This document shows, in pieces, positions 45,858 through 55,765 of a DNA stretch of 64,000 nucleotides (position 1 is the stretch's first letter; every line of letters starts with the position of its first letter). The notes beneath the pieces are model-generated. The model made no database searches. It saw nothing but the letters and a program-made list of their open reading frames with translations, and had not been told where the DNA came from. Position numbers and translations under genes: made by a program. This DNA is from Polynucleobacter sp. es-MAR-4 (GTDB taxonomy: Bacteria > Pseudomonadota > Gammaproteobacteria > Burkholderiales > Burkholderiaceae), in contig NZ_JACVPF010000001.1 in NCBI RefSeq assembly GCF_018882055.1, positions 620,001-684,000 on the forward strand, in the 5' to 3' direction.

Positions 45858-46976
45858 CTACTTTTTGCCGACCAATAGGTAGGTGCTAATCTCCCCCAAC
45901 CCCTTGCACTCCATCAGACCGGCATCCTCAAAGTCATAAGCATCCTTGAGAGCTTCGTAAGTACTTGGTGAAACCTGCACCCTCCCATGCTGGGATGTCG
46001 ACTCCATACGACTTGCTGTATTTACAGTATTGCCCCATAAATCATAAGAAAACTTAGTAAAACCAATCACTCCCGCTACGACTGGACCTGAATTCATCCC
46101 AATCCGCATATTGAGCTCTGCATTATTTTCTTGGTTAAAACTCTTCAGATCCTCAAACATTCCCAAAGCCATTTCAGCGCATAAAGCAGCGTGATCAGGG
46201 CGTGGAATAGGCAAACCACCTACTGCCATATAAGCATCACCTATAGTCTTAATTTTTTCTAAGCCCAAAGCCTCTGCTCGAATATCAAACCGAGTAAATA
46301 AATCATTTAATAACTTCACAAGCTCAGTTGCTGTGGTCTTGGATGACATTTTGGTGAAACCCACTAGGTCACTAAATAAAATTGTGGCATCAGGATAGCT
46401 GCCAGATATGTTCTTTTCACCACGCTTAAGACGCTCAGCGATAGGCCGAGGAAGAATGTTTAGCATGAGCTTTTCAGTCTTCATCTGCTCAACTTCTAAC
46501 AGCTGCTTTTCATGGTTAAGCATTTCTAAATGCTTGCGATCTAGGTCGCGGAGGCGTTTTTTCTCGAGCGAAGAAAAAATCCGTGCTCGCAATAGAATTG
46601 GATCAAACGGTTTTGGCAAATAGTCTTCCGCACCAATTTCAATGCACTTAATAGTCTTCTCAAACTGATCTGCCCCGGATATCACAATAATTGGCAATGC
46701 TTTATGAGTATCATCCGCCTTTAATTGCGTGAGCACTCCCAGACCATCCAACTCCGGCATTTCCATATCAAGAAGCATCAGGTCTACAGGATTGGATTTG
46801 ACAAACGCAATCGCCTCGATGCCATCAGCAGCTTCAGATATATTTTTAAATCCCAAAGAATTTAACTCTCGGATCAAAATCTTTCTTAGCGTGCGACTAT
46901 CGTCAACCACCAATACGGATGCATCTGCATATATTGGGTCAATTGCAATTGCAGGAGAAGCGCTTGGGTTATCCAT
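45858..46976 (-). CDS. Response regulator fused to a class III adenylate cyclase
   Basis: A 372-residue protein. The receiver domain (about 18-135) has acidic pair Asp25/Asp26, phospho-acceptor Asp70 in LMLLDMEMPELDG and Lys122 in YLPKPFD. A coiled coil (about 138-172) leads to a cyclase domain (about 195-370). Metal aspartates are Asp203 (FSDLVGFT) and Asp247 (GDAYMAV); Lys243 and Asp312 (YDLWGNT) are the adenine-selecting pair; Asn319 and Arg323 complete the active site. All catalytic residues are present, so cAMP production is likely. It follows cheR by one base in the cheB-cheR operon, so CheA is the obvious phosphodonor. Confidence 0.93.
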   Translation of the reverse strand: MDNPSASPAIAIDPIYADASVLVVDDSRTLRKILIRELNSLGFKNISEAADGIEAIAFVKSNPVDLMLLDMEMPELDGLGVLTQLKADDTHKALPIIVISGADQFEKTIKCIEIGAEDYLPKPFDPILLRARIFSSLEKKRLRDLDRKHLEMLNHEKQLLEVEQMKTEKLMLNILPRPIAERLKRGEKNISGSYPDATILFSDLVGFTKMSSKTTATELVKLLNDLFTRFDIRAEALGLEKIKTIGDAYMAVGGLPIPRPDHAALCAEMALGMFEDLKSFNQENNAELNMRIGMNSGPVVAGVIGFTKFSYDLWGNTVNTASRMESTSQHGRVQVSPSTYEALKDAYDFEDAGLMECKGLGEISTYLLVGKK

Positions 46977-46977
46977 A

Positions 46978-47808
46978 TCAGACCTTGGTGAGAATATTGG
47001 GTTTGTAATACGAAATCTTATCTAATTGCACTAATTTATATAGGTCGTTTGAATGGATGGATTCTGCAGCACCCAAAATTAAAATACTGCTATCACCATT
47101 TAATTGCTTCCGTATTTTTGAGAGCACCTTATCTTTGGCATCTTGCTTAAAGTAAATAAGGACATTTCTGAGCATAATTAAATCGAACTTGGGATAAAAC
47201 GGCCAACTGCCCACAAGATTATGATGCGAGAAATTGACCATCTGTCGAATTGCAGGCGAAATTTGATAAGTATCATCCTCAAGATGTGAAAAATACTTTC
47301 TCAAGTAATGAGCATCAAGACCGCGATGCGCCTCCATTGAATTATAAATTCCAGACTTTGCTTTTTTTAAGATTGATTCAGAGATATCTGTAGCTTGAAG
47401 CTGAATAGCCCAATCATGGAGTTGCGCAAAATCCTCCCTCAGCATCATCGCTAAGCTATATACCTCTTGACCTGCAGAACAAGCAGAGCTCCATATCCGT
47501 AGTGTTTTCTCATTCTTGCGAGCCTGAATGAGTTCCGGGAAGATGGTATTTTTTAAGGCCTCAAATACATGCTTATCTCGGAAAAAAAAGGTTTCATTAG
47601 TAGTGAGCGCTTCAAATGCCTGCCAATGAGTTGGGCCTACAGCATTCTGGGTTAGATATTTAATGAAAGCATATACATCAAGATATCCATTCTTAGTTGC
47701 AAGGGGTAGCAAACGGGACTCAAGCAAGTATTGCTTAGTGTCATCCAAAGCGATTCCCACCTGCTTCTCTAGCATGACGTAAAACTGCGGCAGATAGTCC
47801 TTAGACAT
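46978..47808 (-). CDS. cheR: Chemoreceptor glutamate methyltransferase
   Basis: A 276-residue SAM-dependent enzyme that methylates receptors for adaptation. It has the N-terminal helical domain and the SAM-binding part LRIWSSACSAGQEVYSLAM, with FDLIMLRNVLIYF further on. The ATG at 47808 overlaps the cheB stop by eight bases; a longer frame reading back into cheB is not needed. The receptor lacks a docking pentapeptide, so CheR must bind it directly. Confidence 0.93.
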   Translation of the reverse strand: MSKDYLPQFYVMLEKQVGIALDDTKQYLLESRLLPLATKNGYLDVYAFIKYLTQNAVGPTHWQAFEALTTNETFFFRDKHVFEALKNTIFPELIQARKNEKTLRIWSSACSAGQEVYSLAMMLREDFAQLHDWAIQLQATDISESILKKAKSGIYNSMEAHRGLDAHYLRKYFSHLEDDTYQISPAIRQMVNFSHHNLVGSWPFYPKFDLIMLRNVLIYFKQDAKDKVLSKIRKQLNGDSSILILGAAESIHSNDLYKLVQLDKISYYKPNILTKV

Positions 47809-48958
47809 GCTGTTGACCAGCAACAACTTTTCGGGTTCTAAAAACAATCTCGTTAGCAACTTGATCAATTGGCAGAATGCTGTCAGCTAAACCAGCTTGA
47901 ACTACCGCACCAGGCATCCCCCAAATCACACTGGATGCCTCATCCTGCGCGATGACTTGTCCACCGAGCTCCTTGATGAGTTGCGCACCCTTTAAGCCGT
48001 CATAACCCATACCAGTAAGTATGACCGCCAGCAATCTATTGCCATAGACTGCGGCTGCCGACCTGAATAAGACATCGACAGCCGGTCTACAAGAGTTTTC
48101 AGGGGGATCGGTATTGAGATGGGTAATGATCTTGGTGCCTGATCTTGATAGAGTCATATGAAATCCACCCGGCGCCACATAAACCATGCCTGGTTCGGCG
48201 CTTTCACCCTCTTTTGCCTCTTTCACCGTCATGACGCCAATGGCAGTCAATCGGGCAGCCAAAAGAGCTGTGAACTCAGCTGGCATATGCTGAACAATAA
48301 AAATAGGTACATTAATCGGGGCGGTAAAGGCGCTGAATACTTGCATTAAAGCTTCAGGGCCGCCCGTAGAAACACCAATACAGACCGCTTCTGCAGGCTT
48401 TGCCAAGATGCTTGAACTGACTTTGCTGATCTGAGCTGCTAGCGGTGGTTCTGACTTGATTGGAGGAATGGGAGCTCTAGCTGGCGCAGGAATGGCAGGC
48501 TTAACAATACCGCCAGCCTGAGCCTCTTTAGCCCTGCGTGCTTTAACGCGCTTAGCTAAACCAATAATCTTAGGAATTAATTCAGACTCTAAAATCTTAA
48601 ATGTGTCATCAATTCCACCGGTAGTATTGGCAGGCTTACCCACATAATCACTTGCGCCTGCTGTCAACGCCATCACTGCTGCTTGAGCACCCTGATGGGT
48701 TAAGGAGCTAAACATGATGATCGGCAAATACTTATTTTCTTTACGAATCTCTCTTAACGCCGTTAAGCCATCCATCTCCGGCATCTCGATATCTAAAGTG
48801 ACCACATCTGGATTACAAGTTTGAATGGCTTCTATTGCCTGCAAGCCATTCTCAGCAAAGCCTGCAATCTCAATTGAAGGTTCTTTTTGCAAGGCGCTTG
48901 CAATAATTTTGCGCATCACGGCAGAATCATCGACAACTAGAACGCGAACTTTTTCCAC
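47801..48958 (-). CDS. cheB: Chemoreceptor methylesterase CheB
   Basis: A 385-residue protein with an N-terminal receiver (phospho-Asp in DVVTLDIEMPEMDG), an Ala/Pro-rich linker (about 145-190) and a C-terminal methylesterase with triad residues in GVSTGGPEALM, IVQHMPAEFT and ILTGMGYDG. It removes methyl groups from the receptor when phosphorylated by CheA. It leads the cheB-cheR-cyclase operon. Confidence 0.94.
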   Translation of the reverse strand: MEKVRVLVVDDSAVMRKIIASALQKEPSIEIAGFAENGLQAIEAIQTCNPDVVTLDIEMPEMDGLTALREIRKENKYLPIIMFSSLTHQGAQAAVMALTAGASDYVGKPANTTGGIDDTFKILESELIPKIIGLAKRVKARRAKEAQAGGIVKPAIPAPARAPIPPIKSEPPLAAQISKVSSSILAKPAEAVCIGVSTGGPEALMQVFSAFTAPINVPIFIVQHMPAEFTALLAARLTAIGVMTVKEAKEGESAEPGMVYVAPGGFHMTLSRSGTKIITHLNTDPPENSCRPAVDVLFRSAAAVYGNRLLAVILTGMGYDGLKGAQLIKELGGQVIAQDEASSVIWGMPGAVVQAGLADSILPIDQVANEIVFRTRKVVAGQQHV

Positions 48959-49027
48959 AGATTCCTAAATAGGGGTGAGAGTCTAGCTTTGAGCTGACTC
49001 AATATGCTGGCATTTAAAGAATAAATC

Positions 49028-49053
49028 AAATTTGTTCCGATACTAACAAATTT
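49028..49053. repeat. Inverted repeat upstream of cheB
   Basis: Perfect 9-bp arms AAATTTGTT and AACAAATTT around eight bases, about 70 bases before the cheB start and after the channel gene. No T-run follows on either side, so it looks more like an operator than a terminator. Confidence 0.5.
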
Positions 49054-49125
49054 CTCAAAGGCAATTACCATTTCGAGCTAGCTAGATATCAAGAAAATGG
49101 AGTCATGCCTAAGCCTTAAGTCCGA

Positions 49126-50574
49126 CTAACCTTTATTGAAAAAGAACTTCAAAATCTTCTTAGCGAGGATTTTGATATTTTTCCTAACTTCTTCTGGCTC
49201 TAGCGCCTGGTTAAAGTAAGCTTGGTTTGCGGCCTTCCGCTCTTCGAGTAGGGTTGAAATTTCATCTATTAACTCAGGGGTATCCTCAAAAATCGGGGTA
49301 ATATCTGCCTTAGTAATTTCTAGAAGCGTGGAGTTCATCTTTGCTCTAACATTGGCTGAACGAGGTTCACCAGTCAACAGGGACATCTCACCCACACATT
49401 CGCCAGGCCAAATAGTGGCGACAACTACCTGCTCACCTTGATCGTTAGGAATAGTTACCTCTAGGCCACCTTCCATCAAGATATACATGCTATCTGCGTT
49501 ATGACCTTTTTCGATGAGCAACTGATTGGCCCGACACGTCACAATCTGAGCAACATCGGATAAACGAGTCACCTGCTCCATACTTAAAGCCTTAAGAACT
49601 CCAAATCGATAAACATCCTTGAGACGACTATTAATCGTACGGACCAACTCCGAGGAACGAGTTACTTCAACAGTGGAATTCATATTCATGCCGCCCAACT
49701 TGAGAAACCGAGCAGCGGCCAAGCTCACCATATGCTTTGAACCCTTTGGAGTTACAGAGGGATCACATTCATATTGCCAGGTAAATGTATATGTTCCATT
49801 ATTAATTTTTGCTAACCGTATTTGATACCAAGGATATCGAGGATCAGCCTTAACAATGTAGTCTGCAGCCTGGGTTAATAACTCAATGATCCTATCGGCA
49901 TCATTCCCGGAATCCAACTCAATATCAATAATTCGACGAGCGCCCACCTTTTCAGATTGCTTGTTGAGATTCACGTAAGTCATGCCAATAAAGCGACGGT
50001 TCGGAACTCGAATAGTATGCTTGACCGCATTCCTTAAGATCACCATGCGGTGATCGATTTGCACTACTTGGTAGTATTCGCCTTCCTCAACCTCAATATA
50101 ATCACCAATACTAATTAGGCCTTCTGATTGAATTTGAATGCAAGCAACAATATCTGCAATGAATTCACGCAACACATAAACAATGCCGAAACCTACGGCT
50201 CCCGACGCGGCCAATACCTCACCAGCTGAGTGGTCATACATCACAACAAAACCAATTAAGCCGATTACTGCATAACAGACGATGGTGATAGCCTGAACCA
50301 AAATTGCAGGCAGATGATTACCTTCGGTAGTTTCATTAAAGCGAACCACAAAATGGCGGATGGCCATATCTACAGTAACTGCAAAAAGGATAAATTGGCC
50401 TACCGCAACAAAATCATCTATTTTGAAATCATGCTTATTAGCTAAATCAGCAATATTCCAAGCCCAAAATGAACCAAACTGCTGATCCAACCAAAATGCA
50501 TAGACGATGTTGGCAAGAATCAAAAGCCAAAATATAGGTTTAGGCAAGGAAAAAATACTGTGCTTGATTTTCAT
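49126..50574 (-). CDS. MscS-family channel with cyclic-nucleotide-binding domain
   Basis: A 482-residue membrane protein. Four hydrophobic segments lie in about 12-30, 57-75, 92-112 and 118-140, the last being the Gly/Ala-rich MscS pore helix (GEVLAASGAVGFGIVYVLREFI). A beta-domain follows (GLISIGDYIEVEEGEYYQV). Residues about 325-450 form a cyclic-nucleotide-binding domain with the phosphate-binding cassette PGECVGEMSLLTGEPRSANV. This layout is that of the bacterial cyclic-nucleotide-gated (bCNG) branch of MscS, in which ligand rather than tension is thought to open the pore. It overlaps the phosphodiesterase gene by four bases. Confidence 0.93.
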   Translation of the reverse strand: MKIKHSIFSLPKPIFWLLILANIVYAFWLDQQFGSFWAWNIADLANKHDFKIDDFVAVGQFILFAVTVDMAIRHFVVRFNETTEGNHLPAILVQAITIVCYAVIGLIGFVVMYDHSAGEVLAASGAVGFGIVYVLREFIADIVACIQIQSEGLISIGDYIEVEEGEYYQVVQIDHRMVILRNAVKHTIRVPNRRFIGMTYVNLNKQSEKVGARRIIDIELDSGNDADRIIELLTQAADYIVKADPRYPWYQIRLAKINNGTYTFTWQYECDPSVTPKGSKHMVSLAAARFLKLGGMNMNSTVEVTRSSELVRTINSRLKDVYRFGVLKALSMEQVTRLSDVAQIVTCRANQLLIEKGHNADSMYILMEGGLEVTIPNDQGEQVVVATIWPGECVGEMSLLTGEPRSANVRAKMNSTLLEITKADITPIFEDTPELIDEISTLLEERKAANQAYFNQALEPEEVRKNIKILAKKILKFFFNKG

Positions 50575-51452
50575 GGCGATGGGGAGCGAAGCTGTGAGAG
50601 GGAATTATTCAATATGTTTGGTAGTCCACTCCTGGAGGAGTGAGGGCTTATAAACTGCAGACTGGCAAGAAAGCTAAGATAACCCAGCTGATTTTGAAGA
50701 GCAATCGATTTTTCAGGATAAGGCCCTGCCCACTCCTGAACCAGTCTATTGGTTAGCTCCTGACCTCTCTTTGGCAAAACACTGGCTGCTAGATCGGATT
50801 CTACTAACAGCATCGCAAGGCAATCTACATGGGCAGGAGGATCAAAGCTGAGGCGCTCCAATAAGGTCTTGTATTGCCCATGATCAGTGGCCATAACCCA
50901 AGGCTCTAAAACTTTCAACACTTCACCCACCATGGACGATGAGTAAGCTGAATTAGTCAACAGCTCTTTTAATAAATCCAAACTGTGCTGCTCCAATTGA
51001 CCAGGAGTGGCATTAATCAATCCGGGGTGCCCTAGATCATGAGCGGCAGCTGCCAGCAATAGCTGCCACTTTTCCAGTGATGAGCTTACCCAGGCGGAAT
51101 TAATGGAATTTGCATGAATACATTCATCCTCATGCATCAGAAAATAAGAAAGCATCAGACACACTTCCATCATGTGCTTTTTAGAATGAAAAGCAGGTGC
51201 AGCATGAACTGATGCTAGGCGATCAATTTCTTTACCCACAGATAAAATCATCGATACATAGGGGTTTCGATCAATACTCCAGCTTGCCCATAATTTTGTT
51301 TGAACTAATGCCTGCAAAAAGTCATGCATGCTATCAACGTTTTCGTCGATTAACCATAAAAATGCTTCGATGTCCTTAGCTTCTAGGGCTAAGCATTCTG
51401 CATTCAAAAAATGATTGAGGGAGGCTTGTAGGTCAAACTGCTGGGTATTCAT
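50571..51452 (-). CDS. Class I-like cyclic nucleotide phosphodiesterase (HD fold)
   Basis: A 293-residue soluble protein. It carries HDLGHPGLIN at 138-147, which fits the class I PDE signature HD-[hydrophobic]-x-H-x-G-x-x-N; the final hydrophobic position is Thr. His89/His93 (HSKKH) and a later Asp (VESDLAAS) supply the other expected metal ligands. Such eukaryote-like PDEs are uncommon in bacteria. The start of the cAMP-binding channel gene overlaps its stop, so breakdown and sensing of cAMP are translationally coupled. Confidence 0.85.
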   Translation of the reverse strand: MNTQQFDLQASLNHFLNAECLALEAKDIEAFLWLIDENVDSMHDFLQALVQTKLWASWSIDRNPYVSMILSVGKEIDRLASVHAAPAFHSKKHMMEVCLMLSYFLMHEDECIHANSINSAWVSSSLEKWQLLLAAAAHDLGHPGLINATPGQLEQHSLDLLKELLTNSAYSSSMVGEVLKVLEPWVMATDHGQYKTLLERLSFDPPAHVDCLAMLLVESDLAASVLPKRGQELTNRLVQEWAGPYPEKSIALQNQLGYLSFLASLQFISPHSSRSGLPNILNNSLSQLRSPSP

Positions 51453-51526
51453 CTGCTTTGCGCCAAGAGACTCCGAGAAAGTGCAATATGGTTCAGTTTA
51501 AACAACTTACCATCTAAGCAGCTCTT

Positions 51527-52765
51527 TTAGGCGGTTTTAGGATTACCTATGGATGCGACCTTAAATCCAGTCAAGATAATCATGAGTTGTAGAAGGGCTA
51601 CACCTACAAAAAGCAGCTTAGGTAAACCGACATCTAAGAAGATCCCGAAGATTAATGGACTCATAGCCGCTCCAAGATCAATGCCAGAGTAGACGATGCC
51701 GTACACCCTACCCGATGACCCGGAGGGTGTCGCTGAGCGAATCATCAAATCACGTGATGGCGCGGCAATGCCCAAGCCAAGACCAATCACAATGAATGCA
51801 ATCACAATCAATTCGATAGGCACCAGACCGGTGGCCAATAAAAGACCCATCACAATATTGACCGTAAAACAGATCGTAATAATGCGCTCGGGCACCTTTA
51901 ATTTAGTGGCCAGATAACCGCCCAATAGCATTCCTCCGGCGCCGCCTATAGACATGAGCGTGAGATAGTAATTTCCAGAACTGACAGCAATGTCATGGAT
52001 TTTAAAAAGCGCTGTGGGTGCAAATGATTGCAAGCCGGTAGTTGCAGCCATGCTGAAGAAAAAGAAAATCCAACAAAGCCAAACAACGGGAAGCTTCAGA
52101 AAACCAAAGGTACTCATTGGGGCTCCACCGGGATTGCTTTGGGCATGACTAGCCTGCGATTCCGCACGCCTTGCAGCTACATCATCAATTAAGCGCGCCC
52201 TACTAATCCATAGCGTTAATAAGATCAGTGCTTCGAGCGCTGCTGCAGATAGAAAAGCAATACGCCAATCGGCGATGCTAGCGACCGCCACCATGAAAGC
52301 TGGGGCTGCAGCCCAACCAATATAACCCGTCACCCCATGAATGGAATAAGCGTAAGGCAAATTTGGTGGTGAAATTTTATGATTGATTAATGTGTAATCG
52401 ACTGGATGAAAGACGCCATTGCCACAACCCGCAATTACTGCACCTAGAACCAACATGGCATAGCCATTGCTTTGGGAGTACGTGAGTGCAGCTACCGCAA
52501 GCAAGCCTACACCAGCAAACAATACGGGGCGAGCACCAATACGATCCACCAAGAAACCTGATGCAGCCTGAACAGCGCAAGAGACCACGAAGAAGATGGT
52601 CATGAGCAAACCTAGCTCAGCATAATTAAAGCCAAACTCTGCCTTCAACCATGGGAACATGGGCGGCAGAATTAAATGAAAGAAATGGGAGCTGCCGTGA
52701 GCCAGGCTAATAAGACCAACAACCCGGACATCACTGGCGCGCCTACTTTTCAGGGCATCAGTCAT
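51527..52765 (-). CDS. MFS transporter
   Basis: A 412-residue major facilitator with 12 predicted helices and a central loop near 195-215. The loop 2-3 motif is seen as GFLVDRIGARPVLF. An N-terminal LISLAHGSSHFFHLILPPMFPWLK is typical of a Burkholderiales group close to fosmidomycin-resistance-like or sugar-phosphate transporters. Substrate unknown. It is separated from the chemosensory cluster by 74 bases. Confidence 0.88.
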   Translation of the reverse strand: MTDALKSRRASDVRVVGLISLAHGSSHFFHLILPPMFPWLKAEFGFNYAELGLLMTIFFVVSCAVQAASGFLVDRIGARPVLFAGVGLLAVAALTYSQSNGYAMLVLGAVIAGCGNGVFHPVDYTLINHKISPPNLPYAYSIHGVTGYIGWAAAPAFMVAVASIADWRIAFLSAAALEALILLTLWISRARLIDDVAARRAESQASHAQSNPGGAPMSTFGFLKLPVVWLCWIFFFFSMAATTGLQSFAPTALFKIHDIAVSSGNYYLTLMSIGGAGGMLLGGYLATKLKVPERIITICFTVNIVMGLLLATGLVPIELIVIAFIVIGLGLGIAAPSRDLMIRSATPSGSSGRVYGIVYSGIDLGAAMSPLIFGIFLDVGLPKLLFVGVALLQLMIILTGFKVASIGNPKTA

Positions 52766-52813
52766 GTACCGAGTTTACTGGCGCAGGGAAATTCCTGCTG
52801 AAATACAGCGATA

Positions 52814-55408
52814 TTACTTGCTGAAGCTGAAATCCCCATTCTTATCAACACCCACAGGAACGGTATCCTTAGGACCAAACTTGCCTTCCAAGATCATCTT
52901 GGACACTGGGTTCTCAATATGCTGCTGAATCGCACGCTTCAGTGGTCTAGCTCCAAACACAGGGTCAAAGCCTACCTCTGCAATCTTGCTAAGAGCAGCA
53001 TCACTCACTTCCATCTGCATATCGACCTTTGCCAAGCGATCTGACAAGTTCTTCAGCAAGATCTTCGCGATATTCGCAATATTGCCTTTGTCCAAACCAT
53101 GGAATACCACGATCTCATCAATACGATTGAGGAACTCAGGACGGAAATGATTCTTCAGCTCTTCGAATACCGCATCTTTAATTTCAGATTGCTTCTTATC
53201 TGTCATGGACTGGATGAGATGTGAGCCGATGTTGCTGGTCATCACAATCACCGTGTTCTTGAAATCAACAGTACGACCTTGACCATCTGTTAAGCGGCCA
53301 TCATCCAATACTTGTAGAAGTACATTGAAAACGTCTGGATGCGCTTTTTCAATTTCATCAAACAAGATGACGCTGTATGGATGGCGACGCACTTGCTCGG
53401 TTAAGTAACCACCCTCCTCGTAACCTACATAGCCTGGAGGCGCACCGATTAAACGCGCTACGCTGTGCTTCTCCATGAACTCACTCATGTCGATTCGGAT
53501 GAGATGATCCTCGCTGTCAAACAAGAAACCAGCCAAAGCTTTGCAGAGCTCAGTCTTACCAACACCAGTAGGACCCAAGAATAAGAATGATCCATAAGGA
53601 CGATTCTCTTCAGCAAGACCGGCACGGGAACGTCGAATTGCATCAGACACCGCACGAATAGCTTCTTCCTGACCAACCACGCGCTTGTGTAAAAGCTCCT
53701 CCATCTTGAGCAGCTTATCGCGCTCACCTTGCATCATCTTCGATACTGGAATGCCTGTAGCACGTGACACTACTTCTGCGATCTCTTCTGCGCCCACTTG
53801 AGTTCGCAAGAGCTTATTCTTCACTACGCCATCTTTATTGCCTTTTGCCTCGGCAGCAGCAGCAGATTTAAGCTTAGCTTCAAGTTCAGGTAATTTGCCG
53901 TATTGCAATTCAGCAACTTGCTCCAACTTACCGTCGCGCTGAAGCTTGGCAATATCAGCGCGTACCTTTTCAATCTCTTCCTTGAGGTGAGCAGCACCTA
54001 ATACAGCGCCCTTTTCCGCCTTCCAGATCTCTTCTAGATCAGCGTACTCAGCACCCAGACGCTTGATTTCATCTTCAATCAAGCCGAAACGTTTTTGCGA
54101 TGCTTCGTCTTTTTCTTTCTTGACAGCTTCACGCTCAATTTTGAGCTGAATAAGGCGACGCTCGAGCTTATCCATCACCTCCGGTTTGGAGTCAATCTCC
54201 ATACGAATGCGAGAGCCAGCTTCGTCAATCAGATCGATAGCCTTATCCGGCAAGAAGCGATCGGTAATGTAGCGATGAGACAACTCAGCCGCTGCAACAA
54301 TTGCAGGATCAGTAATCTCAATTCCATGGTGAAGCTCATAACGCTCTTGCAAGCCACGCAAGATAGCAATGGTAGCTTCTACACTCGGCTCTTCCACCAT
54401 CACTTTTTGGAAGCGACGCTCGAGCGCAGGATCCTTTTCAATGTACTTACGGTATTCATCTAAAGTAGTAGCGCCAATACAATGCAATTCGCCACGGGCT
54501 AATGCAGGCTTGAGCATATTGCCAGCATCCATAGCGCCATCACCTTTGCCAGCACCTACCATCGTATGAATCTCATCAATAAAGATGATGGTTTGACCCT
54601 CGTCTTTGGCAACATCACTCAGAACAGCCTTCAGGCGTTCTTCGAATTCACCGCGATACTTAGCGCCAGCCAATAACAAAGCCATATCTAGCACGAGGAC
54701 GCGCTTGTTCTTCAGGGTCTCAGGAACTTCGCCATTAATGATGCGTTGGGCTAAACCCTCCACAATGGCAGTCTTACCTACACCTGGCTCACCAATCAGT
54801 ACTGGATTATTTTTACCGCGACGCTGCAGGATCTGAATGGTGCGACGAATTTCATCATCACGACCAATGACCGGATCGAGCTTGCCCATACGAGCACGCT
54901 CAGTTAAATCGACGGTGTATTTCTTTAAGGCTTCTCGTTGGCCTTCAGCATCTGCACTATTCACTGATTCTCCTCCGCGCACTAAATCAATAGCCGCTTC
55001 TAACGATTTACGGTTTAATCCGTTCTCACGAGCAATCTTGCCGAGCTCGCCCTTATCATCCGCTACCACCAGCAAGAAGAGCTCGCCAGCAATAAACTGA
55101 TCATTGCGCTTATTGGCTTCCTTTTCGCATAAGTTAAGCCAGTTACTCAAATCACGTCCAACCTGAACTTCGCCACTAGTACCCTGCACTTCTGGGAAGT
55201 TGCTGATGAGCTTCTCGGTTGCCTTCTCAAGACCAGGAACATTTACACCGGCGCGAGTTAATAAACTCTTAGCGCCACCATCGGAATCCCGCAACATGGC
55301 CAAGAGCAAATGTGCTGGCTCGATGTATTGATTGTCTTTTGCCAAAGCAAGGCTTTGAGCCTCGCTGAGGGCTTCTTGAAACTTCGTAGTTAATTTATCT
55401 ATTCTCAT
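52814..55408 (-). CDS. clpB: Disaggregase ClpB
   Basis: An 864-residue Hsp100 that pulls proteins out of aggregates with DnaK. It has the N-domain (1-145), NBD1 with [13 protein letters not shown], the long middle coiled coil (about 400-525), NBD2 with [15 protein letters not shown] and the arginine-finger region near [11 protein letters not shown]. Length is normal (857 in E. coli). It is preceded by a strong heat-shock promoter. Confidence 0.97.
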   Translation of the reverse strand: MRIDKLTTKFQEALSEAQSLALAKDNQYIEPAHLLLAMLRDSDGGAKSLLTRAGVNVPGLEKATEKLISNFPEVQGTSGEVQVGRDLSNWLNLCEKEANKRNDQFIAGELFLLVVADDKGELGKIARENGLNRKSLEAAIDLVRGGESVNSADAEGQREALKKYTVDLTERARMGKLDPVIGRDDEIRRTIQILQRRGKNNPVLIGEPGVGKTAIVEGLAQRIINGEVPETLKNKRVLVLDMALLLAGAKYRGEFEERLKAVLSDVAKDEGQTIIFIDEIHTMVGAGKGDGAMDAGNMLKPALARGELHCIGATTLDEYRKYIEKDPALERRFQKVMVEEPSVEATIAILRGLQERYELHHGIEITDPAIVAAAELSHRYITDRFLPDKAIDLIDEAGSRIRMEIDSKPEVMDKLERRLIQLKIEREAVKKEKDEASQKRFGLIEDEIKRLGAEYADLEEIWKAEKGAVLGAAHLKEEIEKVRADIAKLQRDGKLEQVAELQYGKLPELEAKLKSAAAAEAKGNKDGVVKNKLLRTQVGAEEIAEVVSRATGIPVSKMMQGERDKLLKMEELLHKRVVGQEEAIRAVSDAIRRSRAGLAEENRPYGSFLFLGPTGVGKTELCKALAGFLFDSEDHLIRIDMSEFMEKHSVARLIGAPPGYVGYEEGGYLTEQVRRHPYSVILFDEIEKAHPDVFNVLLQVLDDGRLTDGQGRTVDFKNTVIVMTSNIGSHLIQSMTDKKQSEIKDAVFEELKNHFRPEFLNRIDEIVVFHGLDKGNIANIAKILLKNLSDRLAKVDMQMEVSDAALSKIAEVGFDPVFGARPLKRAIQQHIENPVSKMILEGKFGPKDTVPVGVDKNGDFSFSK

Positions 55409-55457
55409 TTTTAAGTCCTATTTACCTCAACTATTTTTATCTATTTCTACCTATAGA

Positions 55458-55485
55458 ATATAGGGGCATTCTTCATAATTTCAAG
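55458..55485 (-). promoter_or_regulatory. Sigma-32 heat-shock promoter of clpB
   Basis: On the minus strand the -35 element is CTTGAAA (55479-55485) and the -10 element CCCCTATAT (55458-55466) with a 12-base spacer, close to the sigma-32 consensus CTTGAAA / CCCCATNT. It lies about 50 bases before the clpB start. Confidence 0.88.
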
Positions 55486-55522
55486 TCTGTTAGACCACTT
55501 TTTAAGCGAATTTACCCCTATT

Positions 55523-55765
55523 TTGACCTGGCTTGTTTACCTCCTCGAGTGCTCGGACGGCAGCTATTACGCTGGCATTACCAACCGGCTAGAACATCGC
55601 TTGGATGCGCATAACTCAGGGGATGGCGCTCGTTATACGAGGGCTCGTAGACCAGTTACCCTTTTGGCAACTCAAGAGCATCCGGACCGATCTGAGGCCT
55701 CTAAGGCCGAGGCTAGACTGAAGAAATTACCGAGATCTGAAAAGTTGGGGTTTTTTAAAACCTAA
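55523..55765 (+). CDS. Small GIY-YIG domain protein
   Basis: An 80-residue single-domain GIY-YIG protein of the UPF0213/YhbQ type. The motif appears as VYLLECSDGSYYAGITN, the catalytic Arg in NRLEHRLDAHN and the Glu in SEASKAEARLKKL. The start is a TTG at 55523 (TWLVYLL). It converges on another GIY-YIG-containing gene 14 bases away. Members have weak nuclease activity or unknown roles. Confidence 0.87.
   Translation: MTWLVYLLECSDGSYYAGITNRLEHRLDAHNSGDGARYTRARRPVTLLATQEHPDRSEASKAEARLKKLPRSEKLGFFKT

Noticed and set aside
54095-54463. 122-codon open frame antisense to clpB
   Set aside because: Lies over the conserved clpB middle region; no independent support.
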